A DNA stretch of 64,000 nt from Caryophanales bacterium (GTDB taxonomy: Bacteria > Bacillota > Bacilli > Exiguobacteriales > Exiguobacteriaceae): assembly GCA_902363455.1 (NCBI GenBank), contig CABJAC010000005.1, positions 1 through 64,000 on the forward strand, written 5' to 3'. Below are positions 17,403 to 24,743 of the stretch, piece by piece (positions within the stretch are counted from its first letter, which is position 1; every line of letters starts with the position of its first letter). The notes beneath the pieces were generated by a model. The model did no database searches, was not told the origin of the DNA, and saw nothing but the letters and a program-made list of their open reading frames with translations. The translations under genes were made by a program, and so were the position numbers.

Positions 17403-18141
17403 TGTTCTCCTCCTTCACTTGAGTTCCGGGACTGGTCACGTCTTGTCCGAATCGAATCCGGACATGCTTGATTCCCTGTTTTGCCGCTTCGATGACAGCC
17501 ATCGACTTCGGAATCATTCCACCGTTAATTTCGTTCGATGCGAGTCCCGCTTCCAAATCGGAGATGGTCACTTCTGATTGCATCCGACCGTTCAGCTTGA
17601 TGCCGGTCACATCGGTCAACAATTCAAACTCATCCACTGCCAGAGCGGTGGCTAACGCGACAGCACACGTATCTCCGTTACAGTTCAACGTCCCTTCAGA
17701 ACCGGTGATCAATGATGTAACGACTGGAATGAACCCCGTTTGCATCAGGGTCTGAAACAACTTTTCTTCGACGTGTGCGACGTGTCCGACCGCACCGACG
17801 TCCGGCTGTCGTTCTCCCCGAATGCTCGCGCCGTCGATGCCTGTCAATCCGACGGCAGGTAACGCCTGTTGATTCAACTGGTAGACGATTTTAGACTGCA
17901 CTTCGCCTCCGAGTACACGTTCCGCCCCGAGCAAAACGTCATCTGTCGTGACCCGGACCCCTTGTTCGAAGACGGATTCAATCTGTAACTGTTGGCAGTA
18001 GGCAGATAAGGCCGGTCCACCACCATGCATGAAAATCAATTCGTTGTTCGCTTTCAACCATTCGGACCACTCCTCGTAATAACGGGGATCCAGTTGTTCC
18101 AATACACTGCCACCGAGTTTGATTAACTTTCGTTTCGTCAT
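17368..18141 (-). CDS. argB: Acetylglutamate kinase
   Basis: ArgB phosphorylates N-acetylglutamate, the second step of the pathway. The 257-residue protein shows the amino-acid-kinase fold: KLIKLGGSVLEQL at the N-terminus, FMHGGGPALS, NCNGDTCAVALATAL, and NEINGGMIPKSMAVIEA near the C-terminus. The start overlaps argJ by 4 bases and the end overlaps argD by 35. In operons with a bifunctional ArgJ the kinase is usually the arginine-feedback point; the extended N-terminal helix seen in hexameric inhibited forms is not evident here. Confidence 0.95.
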   Translation of the reverse strand: MTKRKLIKLGGSVLEQLDPRYYEEWSEWLKANNELIFMHGGGPALSAYCQQLQIESVFEQGVRVTTDDVLLGAERVLGGEVQSKIVYQLNQQALPAVGLTGIDGASIRGERQPDVGAVGHVAHVEEKLFQTLMQTGFIPVVTSLITGSEGTLNCNGDTCAVALATALAVDEFELLTDVTGIKLNGRMQSEVTISDLEAGLASNEINGGMIPKSMAVIEAAKQGIKHVRIRFGQDVTSPGTQVKEENNERIITDVSAS

Positions 18142-19361
18142 GTCCGGTAACTCGCATTGATTTTAATGTAGTCGTACGTTAAGTCACATCCGAAAGCGTG
18201 TCCGCTTTTTGTCCCCTGATTCAAATCGACTTCGATTTGAACGACATCTGCCGCAAGCTCAGCGGACGCTACCGTCTCGTCAAACCAGACCGGCATGCTT
18301 TGGCGGAGGACGGTTTGGGAGCCGATCCGGATATCAATCTGACTGACATCAATCGGTTCATCGATACTGCCGATTGCAGCAACGATACGTCCCCAGTTTG
18401 CATCTTCTCCAAAAATCGCTGTTTTCACGAGCGAAGAACCTACGATTTGTTTGGCAATCTTTCGGGCAAGCAGCTCCTCGTTTGTGCCATTGACCTTGAC
18501 TTCAATCAGTTTCGTCGCCCCTTCACCGTCCCGTGCAATTTGTTTCGCCAGGTCCTGACAGACGCCCTCGACGGCCTGCTGGAACTGTTCGGCTTCTGTT
18601 GAACCCCGTTCGATCGATTGGGTTTGTGCCGCTCCGCTCGCGAGAATCATCACCATGTCATTCGTCGAACTGTCTCCGTCCACCGTGATGCAGTTGAACG
18701 TCCGGTTGACGGCTGTTTTTAAGACCTCTTGGAGAATCACGCTGTCAATCGAAGCATCTGTCGTCAAAAATCCAAGCATTGTCGCCATGTTCGGATGAAT
18801 CATGCCGGATCCTTTAGCGACACCACACACCGATACGACATCCCCGTTCAGCAGGATTTGTCGCCCGGCTGTTTTAGTCCCCGTGTCCGTCGTCAGAATG
18901 GCAGTCGCAAAGTCCTCCGCCTGGGTGTCTTTCGTATCAGGTTTCAGTTGTTCGATGCCTTGAAGTAACGTGTCGATTGGAAGCGGTTGACCGATGATGC
19001 CGGTCGAGGCTATGACGACATGTTCCGGTGCCAGTTGAAATTGCTCGGCAACAGCTTGTTGTGAAGCATAGGCATGGGTTAATCCCAGTTCGCCTGTACA
19101 GGCATTGGCATTTCCACTGTTGACCAAAACCGCATGCACTTTTCCGCCTGACGCCGCCATCGCTTCTTTCGTCACGGTGATCGGAGCCGCTTGGATTTGA
19201 TTCGTCGTGTAGACAGCCGCCGCAGCCGCACCGCCTTCACACAACAGAAGTGCCAAATCCTTTCGTTTGCGTCTCAACCCGACATGGATCCCCGTTGCCT
19301 TAAATCCTTTTGGTGTCGTTACCGTCAATACTGGTGTCACTTGTACATTTAACATATTCAT
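18138..19361 (-). CDS. argJ: Glutamate N-acetyltransferase / ornithine acetyltransferase
   Basis: ArgJ recycles the acetyl group from acetylornithine to glutamate and may also use acetyl-CoA. The 407-residue precursor contains the self-cleavage site in HPNMATMLGFLTTDA, with the nucleophile Thr194 after Ala193, giving alpha and beta chains. GSGMIHPNMAT and the C-terminal GHAFGCDLTYDYIKINASY are family hallmarks. It lies 8 bases after argC, and no argA is visible, as expected for the cyclic pathway. Whether it is mono- or bifunctional cannot be read from sequence. Confidence 0.96.
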   Translation of the reverse strand: MNMLNVQVTPVLTVTTPKGFKATGIHVGLRRKRKDLALLLCEGGAAAAAVYTTNQIQAAPITVTKEAMAASGGKVHAVLVNSGNANACTGELGLTHAYASQQAVAEQFQLAPEHVVIASTGIIGQPLPIDTLLQGIEQLKPDTKDTQAEDFATAILTTDTGTKTAGRQILLNGDVVSVCGVAKGSGMIHPNMATMLGFLTTDASIDSVILQEVLKTAVNRTFNCITVDGDSSTNDMVMILASGAAQTQSIERGSTEAEQFQQAVEGVCQDLAKQIARDGEGATKLIEVKVNGTNEELLARKIAKQIVGSSLVKTAIFGEDANWGRIVAAIGSIDEPIDVSQIDIRIGSQTVLRQSMPVWFDETVASAELAADVVQIEVDLNQGTKSGHAFGCDLTYDYIKINASYRT

Positions 19362-19369
19362 GGTCCCTT

Positions 19370-20401
19370 CTATATAAAGAATGGCTGTTGTGTCAGTCCG
19401 AGTGTTTCTTGATATCCACTCATGACATTGGCATTTTGAATCGCCTGTCCCGCAGCACCTTTTTGCATATTATCGAGTACGGATACGACCGTCAGCCGTC
19501 CTGTCCTCGTGTCCAGATACACGGATAAATCACAATAGTTACTGCCGGCAGCCGATCTGATTTCCGGATCTGCCTGATTGATTCGAATGAACGACTCCTG
19601 TTGGTATCGCTCACTGAACCATGCTTGCCATTCATGCTCTGTCTTCTCGACAAGCGGTTGTAACGTCATCGTTGCCATGATTCCTCGATTCAGCGGGACC
19701 AGATAGGTCGCAAGGGATACGACGACCTTTTGACCGGTGATTTCTTCGACGACGGACTCGACTTCCGGAATGTGCTGATGACGATTCTGTTTGTACATCC
19801 GAACATTTTCATTCGATCGCACATGGTGTGTTTGCTCCGTCAATGTTTTTCCGGCACCGGATAGTCCGGAGCTGGCGTGGATGATAATCTGATTCGGATC
19901 AATCATCTGTTGCTCAAGCAGGGGAAGTAAACCTAACAAGATGGCTGTGGCGTAACATCCCGGGTTCGCCACCAACCGACTGTTTTTGATGTCTTCCCGC
20001 TTCCACTCGGTCAATCCATATGTGGCTTGTGCCTGAATGGATGAATCGATGGCGTCGTGTGCATACCACGCCTCATACAATGTTTTCTCGAGCCGCAGGT
20101 CTCCGCTCAAATCGATTGTCTTCCCGTCCCACTCGGTCAATTGTTTGAGGTATTCCGTCGATATACCGCTCGGTGTTGCGAGAAACAGAAGATCCGTTTC
20201 GACCTCCTTAATATGGGCCATCGAAAATTCCGTTAAGACCGGATACTGTTTTTTATTCATGAAGCTGTATAATCGTTCTATCTTCTCACCTGTTTTCGAA
20301 TCACTGATCAGCGAAACGATTTCTAGATGAGGATGAAGCTCAATCAACCGTATAAGTTCAATCGCAGCATATCCTGTTGCGCCAACAATCGTACATCTCA
20401 T
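19370..20401 (-). CDS. argC: N-acetyl-gamma-glutamyl-phosphate reductase
   Basis: ArgC reduces N-acetylglutamyl phosphate to the semialdehyde with NADPH. The 343-residue enzyme has the dinucleotide-binding IVGATGYAAIELIRL at the N-terminus and the catalytic cysteine in VANPGCYAT (Cys149). It is the first gene of the operon, with AAGGAG before the ATG. Possible ArgR-type operator sequence lies upstream. Confidence 0.96.
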   Translation of the reverse strand: MRCTIVGATGYAAIELIRLIELHPHLEIVSLISDSKTGEKIERLYSFMNKKQYPVLTEFSMAHIKEVETDLLFLATPSGISTEYLKQLTEWDGKTIDLSGDLRLEKTLYEAWYAHDAIDSSIQAQATYGLTEWKREDIKNSRLVANPGCYATAILLGLLPLLEQQMIDPNQIIIHASSGLSGAGKTLTEQTHHVRSNENVRMYKQNRHQHIPEVESVVEEITGQKVVVSLATYLVPLNRGIMATMTLQPLVEKTEHEWQAWFSERYQQESFIRINQADPEIRSAAGSNYCDLSVYLDTRTGRLTVVSVLDNMQKGAAGQAIQNANVMSGYQETLGLTQQPFFI

Positions 20402-20435
20402 CTGAGGAACTCCTTTGAAATAAATGATAAACCGA

Positions 20436-20490
20436 TTTAAACATATGTATAATTATACTGTCAACTGTATTTTTATTTATATATTATGCA
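20436..20490 (-). promoter_or_regulatory. Arginine operon promoter and candidate ARG box
   Basis: On the minus strand TTGACA (20464-20459) is a strong -35; the -10 at 17-bp spacing is TTTAAA, a poor match. Just upstream, AATAAAAATACAG (about 20465-20477) resembles half of the AhrC/ArgR operator of Bacilli, and ATAATTAT (20449-20456) gives a second AT-rich palindrome. Repression by arginine through an AhrC-type regulator is the expected control; the site assignment is inferred. Confidence 0.45.
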
Positions 20491-20495
20491 GAACG

Positions 20496-20555
20496 ACAAA
20501 AAAGGCTTTGATCAATGACATCAAAACTGATGTGACTGATCAAAGCCTTTTTTTA
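20496..20555. terminator. Bidirectional hairpin behind the 31-codon ORF
   Basis: The arms AAAAAAGGCTTTGATCA (20498-20514) and their complement (20537-20553) enclose a smaller ACATCA/TGATGT stem. T-runs flank both sides. On the minus strand it lies 7 bases behind the small ORF at 20560-20655 and before the arginine promoter. Confidence 0.9.
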
Positions 20556-20559
20556 ACTA

Positions 20560-20655
20560 TTATCGTTTTTCTGCACGCTGTGCGACTAGATGATCGATTC
20601 CAAAAACACTTGCTCCCATTAATGCGATGACCACTACAAAAATTGCAGTAAACAT
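20560..20655 (-). CDS. 31-residue single-helix membrane peptide
   Basis: Minus-strand ATG 20655 is preceded by an AGGGGGA ribosome binding site 8 bases away. It opens a 31-codon frame, MFTAIFVVVIALMGASVFGI, followed by a polar tail ending A-E-K-R. One hydrophobic helix spans about residues 2-20. A strong terminator begins right behind the stop, so the peptide gene has its own start and end signals, which supports it as real. It is below the usual gene-calling limit. The family is not recognised; many such peptides modulate membrane complexes. Confidence 0.65.
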   Translation of the reverse strand: MFTAIFVVVIALMGASVFGIDHLVAQRAEKR

Positions 20656-20723
20656 ATGTATTCTCCCCCTGTTCACAAAATAGACATCTCTTATTTCCTA
20701 TTGTGCAAGATTTCCGGTAAAAA

Positions 20724-20737
20724 AGAAAGCGTTTACG
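20724..20737. promoter_or_regulatory. Candidate CcpA cre-like site
   Basis: AGAAAGCGTTTACG matches the cre consensus TGWAANCGNTNWCA at 12 of 14 positions with the full core. It lies between the 31-codon ORF and the rightward nhaC gene. Not distinguishable from chance without binding data. Confidence 0.3.
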
Positions 20738-20899
20738 ACAAAAAATCGTCACATTTTGTTTTATTTTTTCTTTTTAATTAAAATCCAAACAGTTGACGAA
20801 CCGGTGCATCTTCGATAATATAGCAACTGTTCCATATTTTACTTTCACGCGTAAAAGCAAACAAGCATAAACGTATTATAGAAACAGGGAGGTGGAAGC

Positions 20900-22273
20900 A
20901 TGCGTATATCCTTTCGTGAATCCGCAGCTATCCTAGGAATCAGTATCATTATTTTATTATCCGTTTTATTCGGTGCCAAAGCCGAACCGCATCTTGCCAT
21001 TTTATCCAGTTTAATTTTCGTCGTCGCTTACGCTGCCATCCGTGGTTTTCGTTATGAGGCGCTCGAACAACATATGATTAACGGAATCCGTGAAGCCATC
21101 AAACCGATTTTGATCATGTTGCTCGTCGGAATGACGATTGCTGTCTGGATGATGAGCGGCGCCGTCCCGACACTGCTTCATTTCGGACTCGAGACCTTAT
21201 CTGCCACCTGGTTCGCACCAAGTGCTTTGATCATTACAATGATTGTCTCAACGTTTACCGGAAGTTCGTTTACGACGATTGGAACCGTTGGCGTTGCCTT
21301 AATGGGAATCGCCGTCGCGCTTGGTGTCAATCCGGCACTCGCCGCAGGTGCCATCATCAGCGGTGCTTGTTTCGGGGATAAGATGTCTCCTTTATCGGAT
21401 ACGACAAATTTTGCACCCGGCATCGTCAATGTTTCAGTGTTTGATCACATCCGTTTCATGATGGGAACCACGGTACCAGCCATTACCATCACCTTCATCC
21501 TGTTCTTTATTTTTGGACAGGGAGACGGTGCAATCGATGCAGCAACAATCGGATCGACCCAACAAGAATTGACGCGTCTGTTCACTCTTTCTCCTTGGAC
21601 CCTGTTATCTCCATTGCTCGTCATGATTTTAGCATTACGCAAAACACCTGTCGTACCGACTTTGATTGCCGGCATCTTAAGTGGTCTACTGTTGACCGGA
21701 TTAACACAAGGTAACTGGAATATCGGTCAATGGATGAGCGTCATTCAAAATGGTTTAAAAATGGAGTCAGATAACAAAACAGTCACAAGTATCATCAGTA
21801 AAGGTGGTCTGCAGTCGATGATGTGGTCTGTTTCCCTCGTCATGCTCGCCCTTGCTTTTGGGGGTGTTCTCCGAGGCATCGGCGTCATCGATGTCATCAT
21901 CGAGAAAACTGTTTCGAAACTGAAACGGGACGGCAGCATCATTTCATCTGCTGCCCTTGCTTCCATCGGTGTCAACATCATGGCTGGCGAACAATACTTG
22001 TCCATCTTGTTACCCGGACAAGCGTTCAAAAAGATTTTTGAGGAGCGCTCGATTGACCTTCGCTTCTTGTCTCGTGCTCTTGAGGATGGCGGTACACTCG
22101 TCAATCCGTTAATTCCGTGGGGCGTTTCAGGTGCCTTTTTCGCATCAACACTCGGTGTTCCCGTGACAGCGTACGTTCCGTTCGCGTTCTTCTTGTTGCT
22201 GTCGCCGTTCTTTACGTTCCTACTCGCCTTTATCCGCCCCACTAAAAAACCGGCACAGGATCTAGTTGCTTAA
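20900..22273 (+). CDS. nhaC: NhaC family Na+/H+ antiporter
   Basis: This 457-residue polytopic membrane protein belongs to the NhaC group, which exchanges sodium (or, in MleN, malate and lactate) for protons. Characteristic stretches are STFTGSSFTTIGTVGVALMG and GACFGDKMSPLSDTTNFAPG with its conserved acidic and serine residues, and near the C-terminus RALEDGGTLVNPLIPWG. About 11 to 12 helices are expected. ATG 20900 follows GGGAGGTGG. It stands alone and ends at a good terminator. Sodium/proton exchange is the default call; the MleN-type substrate cannot be excluded. Confidence 0.9.
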   Translation: MRISFRESAAILGISIIILLSVLFGAKAEPHLAILSSLIFVVAYAAIRGFRYEALEQHMINGIREAIKPILIMLLVGMTIAVWMMSGAVPTLLHFGLETLSATWFAPSALIITMIVSTFTGSSFTTIGTVGVALMGIAVALGVNPALAAGAIISGACFGDKMSPLSDTTNFAPGIVNVSVFDHIRFMMGTTVPAITITFILFFIFGQGDGAIDAATIGSTQQELTRLFTLSPWTLLSPLLVMILALRKTPVVPTLIAGILSGLLLTGLTQGNWNIGQWMSVIQNGLKMESDNKTVTSIISKGGLQSMMWSVSLVMLALAFGGVLRGIGVIDVIIEKTVSKLKRDGSIISSAALASIGVNIMAGEQYLSILLPGQAFKKIFEERSIDLRFLSRALEDGGTLVNPLIPWGVSGAFFASTLGVPVTAYVPFAFFLLLSPFFTFLLAFIRPTKKPAQDLVA

Positions 22274-22297
22274 TCTGTATTCCGGTCGTATTTTTTC

Positions 22298-22332
22298 GAG
22301 TAAAACTGTGTATTCAGTTTTACTCTTTTTTT
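22298..22332 (+). terminator. Terminator of nhaC
   Basis: GAGTAAAACTG pairs with CAGTTTTACTC across a 6-base loop and is followed by seven T. Confidence 0.93.
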
Positions 22333-22381
22333 AATTGCTTTTACAAAAACTCTACAGAATGCAACGATTGTCGAGAAAGAT

Positions 22382-22407
22382 GTGTAAATCTAAAGTGAAA
22401 TGGGAAT
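22382..22407 (+). promoter_or_regulatory. Candidate sigma-B type promoter before the DUF3006 gene
   Basis: GTGTAA (22382-22387), a 14-base spacer and GGGAAT (22402-22407) resemble the general-stress consensus GTTTAA-N14-GGGTAT with two mismatches. The start codon lies about 100 bases downstream. Suggestive only. Confidence 0.4.
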
Positions 22408-22509
22408 ATACCAAACATAAGATAAAAAAATTACAGCGAATCGAGAGAGAGAAACGTGCACCCTGCTTCAGGAGATGCTTTCGGTGTAATTTGTAGGAGG
22501 AGTTCGATT

Positions 22510-22719
22510 ATGATCAAACGTGGCACATTAGAACGGCTTGATGGCAAATATGCTGTTCTTCTCTGGGAGAATGGATCTAGTTTTATTCCCCGTCGTTATT
22601 TGCCGACTGAAGCACGACTTGGTGATACAATTTTATTTGATGGTACAAGTTACTCGATTGACGCATCCAGTTCAACTCAATCTTCCTTTCAAACGTTTTC
22701 GTTTCGGCAAATGGGTTGA
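22510..22719 (+). CDS. DUF3006-like small protein
   Basis: The 69-residue product starts MIKRGTLERLDGKYAVLLWE, the usual opening of DUF3006 proteins, which are small beta-rich domains of unknown function. It continues with a FIPRRYLPTEARLGD strand-turn pattern and a serine-rich tail. The frame is open to 22456, but ATG 22510 has GGAGGAG 8 bases upstream. A candidate stress promoter lies upstream and a long hairpin downstream, so it is probably a single-gene unit. No catalytic residues can be named. Confidence 0.7.
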   Translation: MIKRGTLERLDGKYAVLLWENGSSFIPRRYLPTEARLGDTILFDGTSYSIDASSSTQSSFQTFSFRQMG

Positions 22720-22724
22720 TACGT

Positions 22725-22807
22725 AAAAAAGCCTTCTGGTGATAAGAATTGACTAGTAGACACATTCGTCTTTTTCAGTCCTTCCTTATCTACAGATGGC
22801 TTTTTTT
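22725..22807. terminator. Long bidirectional hairpin terminator
   Basis: AAAAAAGCC-TTCTG pairs with CAGA-TGGCTTTTTT, extended inwards by GATAAG/CTTATC (22741-22746 with 22785-22790) and GACT/AGTC, giving an 80-base structure with T-runs on both strands. It serves the DUF3006 gene and the converging zinc-ribbon/thioredoxin pair. Confidence 0.75.
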
Positions 22808-22812
22808 GGTGT

Positions 22813-23262
22813 TTAACGGATTCGAAGTTCCCTGTTGGAACATTGTGGACACTGAATTTGATGGATATCCGATAACGAAAGTCGTCTCAGTTTCGATCCG
22901 TCGTGTTCACATTGGTGCACCGGTTCGATGATTTCCGTTTTCAAAAACAGAGCACACCAGAAGTGCGTCGAGATACGAAGACAACACGGGCATTGAAACA
23001 AATCATATTGATGCGGCACCCATCCCTCTTCGATTTCATCGATGTGTGCATGATAGGTCTTGATGATATAAGCACGCATGGAATCCGTGATTTTTTGGCG
23101 GCTCACAAGCGGTTCCTGATACGGTGGTACGAATAAAAACGGCAACGCTGACGTGTAGTTTCCCATGCCGTATGTCAGCATGGAAGGGAATGCCTTCCAT
23201 TCTTCTTGCTGTCCGACTTCAATGATTTGGTGATACGTACAGGCCCCGCAAGACAGTTCCAT
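22813..23262 (-). CDS. Zinc-ribbon protein of unknown function
   Basis: This 149-residue cytosolic protein has cysteine pairs CGAC (5-8), CPCC (about 91-94) and CPQC (about 138-141) plus a histidine/cysteine pair VHQCEH, so it probably binds one or two zinc ions. No enzymatic motif is recognised. Its start lies 3 bases after the stop of the ResA-like gene, and its ribosome binding site GGAGGA is made of the last codons of that gene. The two are therefore translated together, which suggests a link to thiol redox or metal handling; that is inference. Confidence 0.65.
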   Translation of the reverse strand: MELSCGACTYHQIIEVGQQEEWKAFPSMLTYGMGNYTSALPFLFVPPYQEPLVSRQKITDSMRAYIIKTYHAHIDEIEEGWVPHQYDLFQCPCCLRISTHFWCALFLKTEIIEPVHQCEHDGSKLRRLSLSDIHQIQCPQCSNRELRIR

Positions 23263-23265
23263 GTT

Positions 23266-23823
23266 TTATCCTCCAATCTTCTGCACCATCTCTTTCAACA
23301 TTTCTTCCGTGACCGGTCCGACATGTTTCCCGACAATCGTGCCTGTTTCGTCAATCAGATACGTTGCAGGCATCGCGAGGAGCCGGTACGCTTTCTCTGA
23401 CTGCCCTTTCGTATCGTAAAGTACCGGATAGTCCACGGGGGTTTTCTTTAAAAACTCTTCGACATCCGTCAATCGTCTTTCGGATGTCGTCACGTTGATG
23501 CCATATACCGGAATGGACGTCGACTCAGAAAAGGCGTTCAATTCCGGAATTTCCTGCCGACAGGGCGGACACCAGGTTGCCCAAAAATTAATGACGATGA
23601 GCTGATCCGTCAAGTCAGATAAACGAATCGGTTGACCTTCTTGTTCTATTTCGAGGTCCGGCGCTTTCATTCCTGTTTCGAGCCCGCCTTCCGCCTGTTG
23701 TTTTGCTTGAATCTGTTGTTGATCTTGTTTGGTTTGATAGGCGTTGTAGCTCGTGTAGGCAATACCTGAAAAGACGACCGCTATCACTAGATAAAAAACA
23801 TATTTTTTCACTGATATCTTCAC
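23266..23823 (-). CDS. TlpA/ResA-like membrane-anchored thiol-disulfide oxidoreductase
   Basis: The 185-residue protein has an N-terminal membrane anchor (about residues 8-25), a glutamine-rich linker and a thioredoxin domain with the active site WCPPC in NFWATWCPPCRQEI. The cis-proline is in AMPATYLID. Relatives face outside the membrane and reduce cysteines of apocytochrome c (ResA) or act in sporulation (StoA). No cytochrome genes are adjacent, so the partner is open. It is followed immediately by the zinc-ribbon gene. Confidence 0.88.
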   Translation of the reverse strand: MKISVKKYVFYLVIAVVFSGIAYTSYNAYQTKQDQQQIQAKQQAEGGLETGMKAPDLEIEQEGQPIRLSDLTDQLIVINFWATWCPPCRQEIPELNAFSESTSIPVYGINVTTSERRLTDVEEFLKKTPVDYPVLYDTKGQSEKAYRLLAMPATYLIDETGTIVGKHVGPVTEEMLKEMVQKIGG

Positions 23824-23866
23824 TCCTCTATGTATTCAGTGTAGCAGAATCTTTCGCTGCATTTGT

Positions 23867-23909
23867 GACAAAAAAAGTGTCCGAATCCCTGAATCGGAAT
23901 CGGACACTT
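23867..23909 (-). terminator. Terminator of the NAD(P)-binding protein gene
   Basis: AAGTGTCCGA pairs with TCGGACACTT (23875-23884 with 23900-23909) and is followed on the minus strand by seven T. Confidence 0.85.
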
Positions 23910-23953
23910 GCCTTGCCATCTATATTTTATGAGATTTTGTTCCAATCATCTGC

Positions 23954-24664
23954 TTAATTGTATCGTGGCAATTGTTTTTTGACTTGGCGGTTATCTTTGA
24001 CGCTTCCAACCGCTTCATCTCCGCCAAGTGCTTCATTCAATGCCGTTTTTCCCTGCTTGACTTCAAGACGGCGATTAAACACGGCCCGATTGTCGACAGC
24101 TGCGACTAGAATCGATGCGACGTCCGTTTCAGAAATCGTAGCTTCTTTGACATCTTTTAAATCTTCGTCCGCTTCAATCAATCCGCGTCCTTCACCATCG
24201 ACGATATTCACGGGACAGATGATGGTATAAGTGAGTCCACTATGCTCGATCTGTTCTTCCGCCGCATTTTTAGCTGCATAGAACGGATACATTTCTTTTT
24301 TAAATTGATTCGGGCGGTCAGCGCCGTATGCACTGAGGAGGACGAAATGACGAACACGCGCCTTTTTCGCAGCATCAATTGTTTTCAGAGCAACCGTCCG
24401 GTCGAGCAATTCGATTTCAGTCGGCTCTCCATCAACGCCGGCTGTCGCGGCACAAATGACCGCATCTTGACCGGATACACCGTGTTCAATGACTTTCTCG
24501 AGTTCTGTTTCAATATCGACATAGTGCGCTTTGACACCGAGTTTTTCAAATCGTTCAACCAGATGTTGATGACGAACGATGACAGTAACTTGATGACCTT
24601 TTGCGAGCGACTTGACGACACGGGCTCCAATTGTACCTGATGCACCTACAACTAATACTTTCAT
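23954..24664 (-). CDS. NAD(P)-binding protein, atypical SDR (NmrA/YhfK-like)
   Basis: The 236-residue protein opens with the Rossmann motif MKVLVVGASGTIGARVVKSL, followed by the basic loop VIVRH that favours NADPH, and a central VLLSAYGADRP with a YAAKNAAEEQIEHSG helix resembling the YxxxK region of atypical SDRs (family a5, YhfK/YtfG). It may reduce or isomerise a small molecule, or only sense NADPH. The start has GGAGGG upstream. It stands between an LCP gene and a ResA-like gene without clear functional links. Confidence 0.82.
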   Translation of the reverse strand: MKVLVVGASGTIGARVVKSLAKGHQVTVIVRHQHLVERFEKLGVKAHYVDIETELEKVIEHGVSGQDAVICAATAGVDGEPTEIELLDRTVALKTIDAAKKARVRHFVLLSAYGADRPNQFKKEMYPFYAAKNAAEEQIEHSGLTYTIICPVNIVDGEGRGLIEADEDLKDVKEATISETDVASILVAAVDNRAVFNRRLEVKQGKTALNEALGGDEAVGSVKDNRQVKKQLPRYN

Positions 24665-24743
24665 ATGATAGGTCCCTCCTCGATAGATTAGTCACCTTTA
24701 GTAATTTCCACTGTTCGAGAAAGAACAAACCCGTTTTGAAAAA

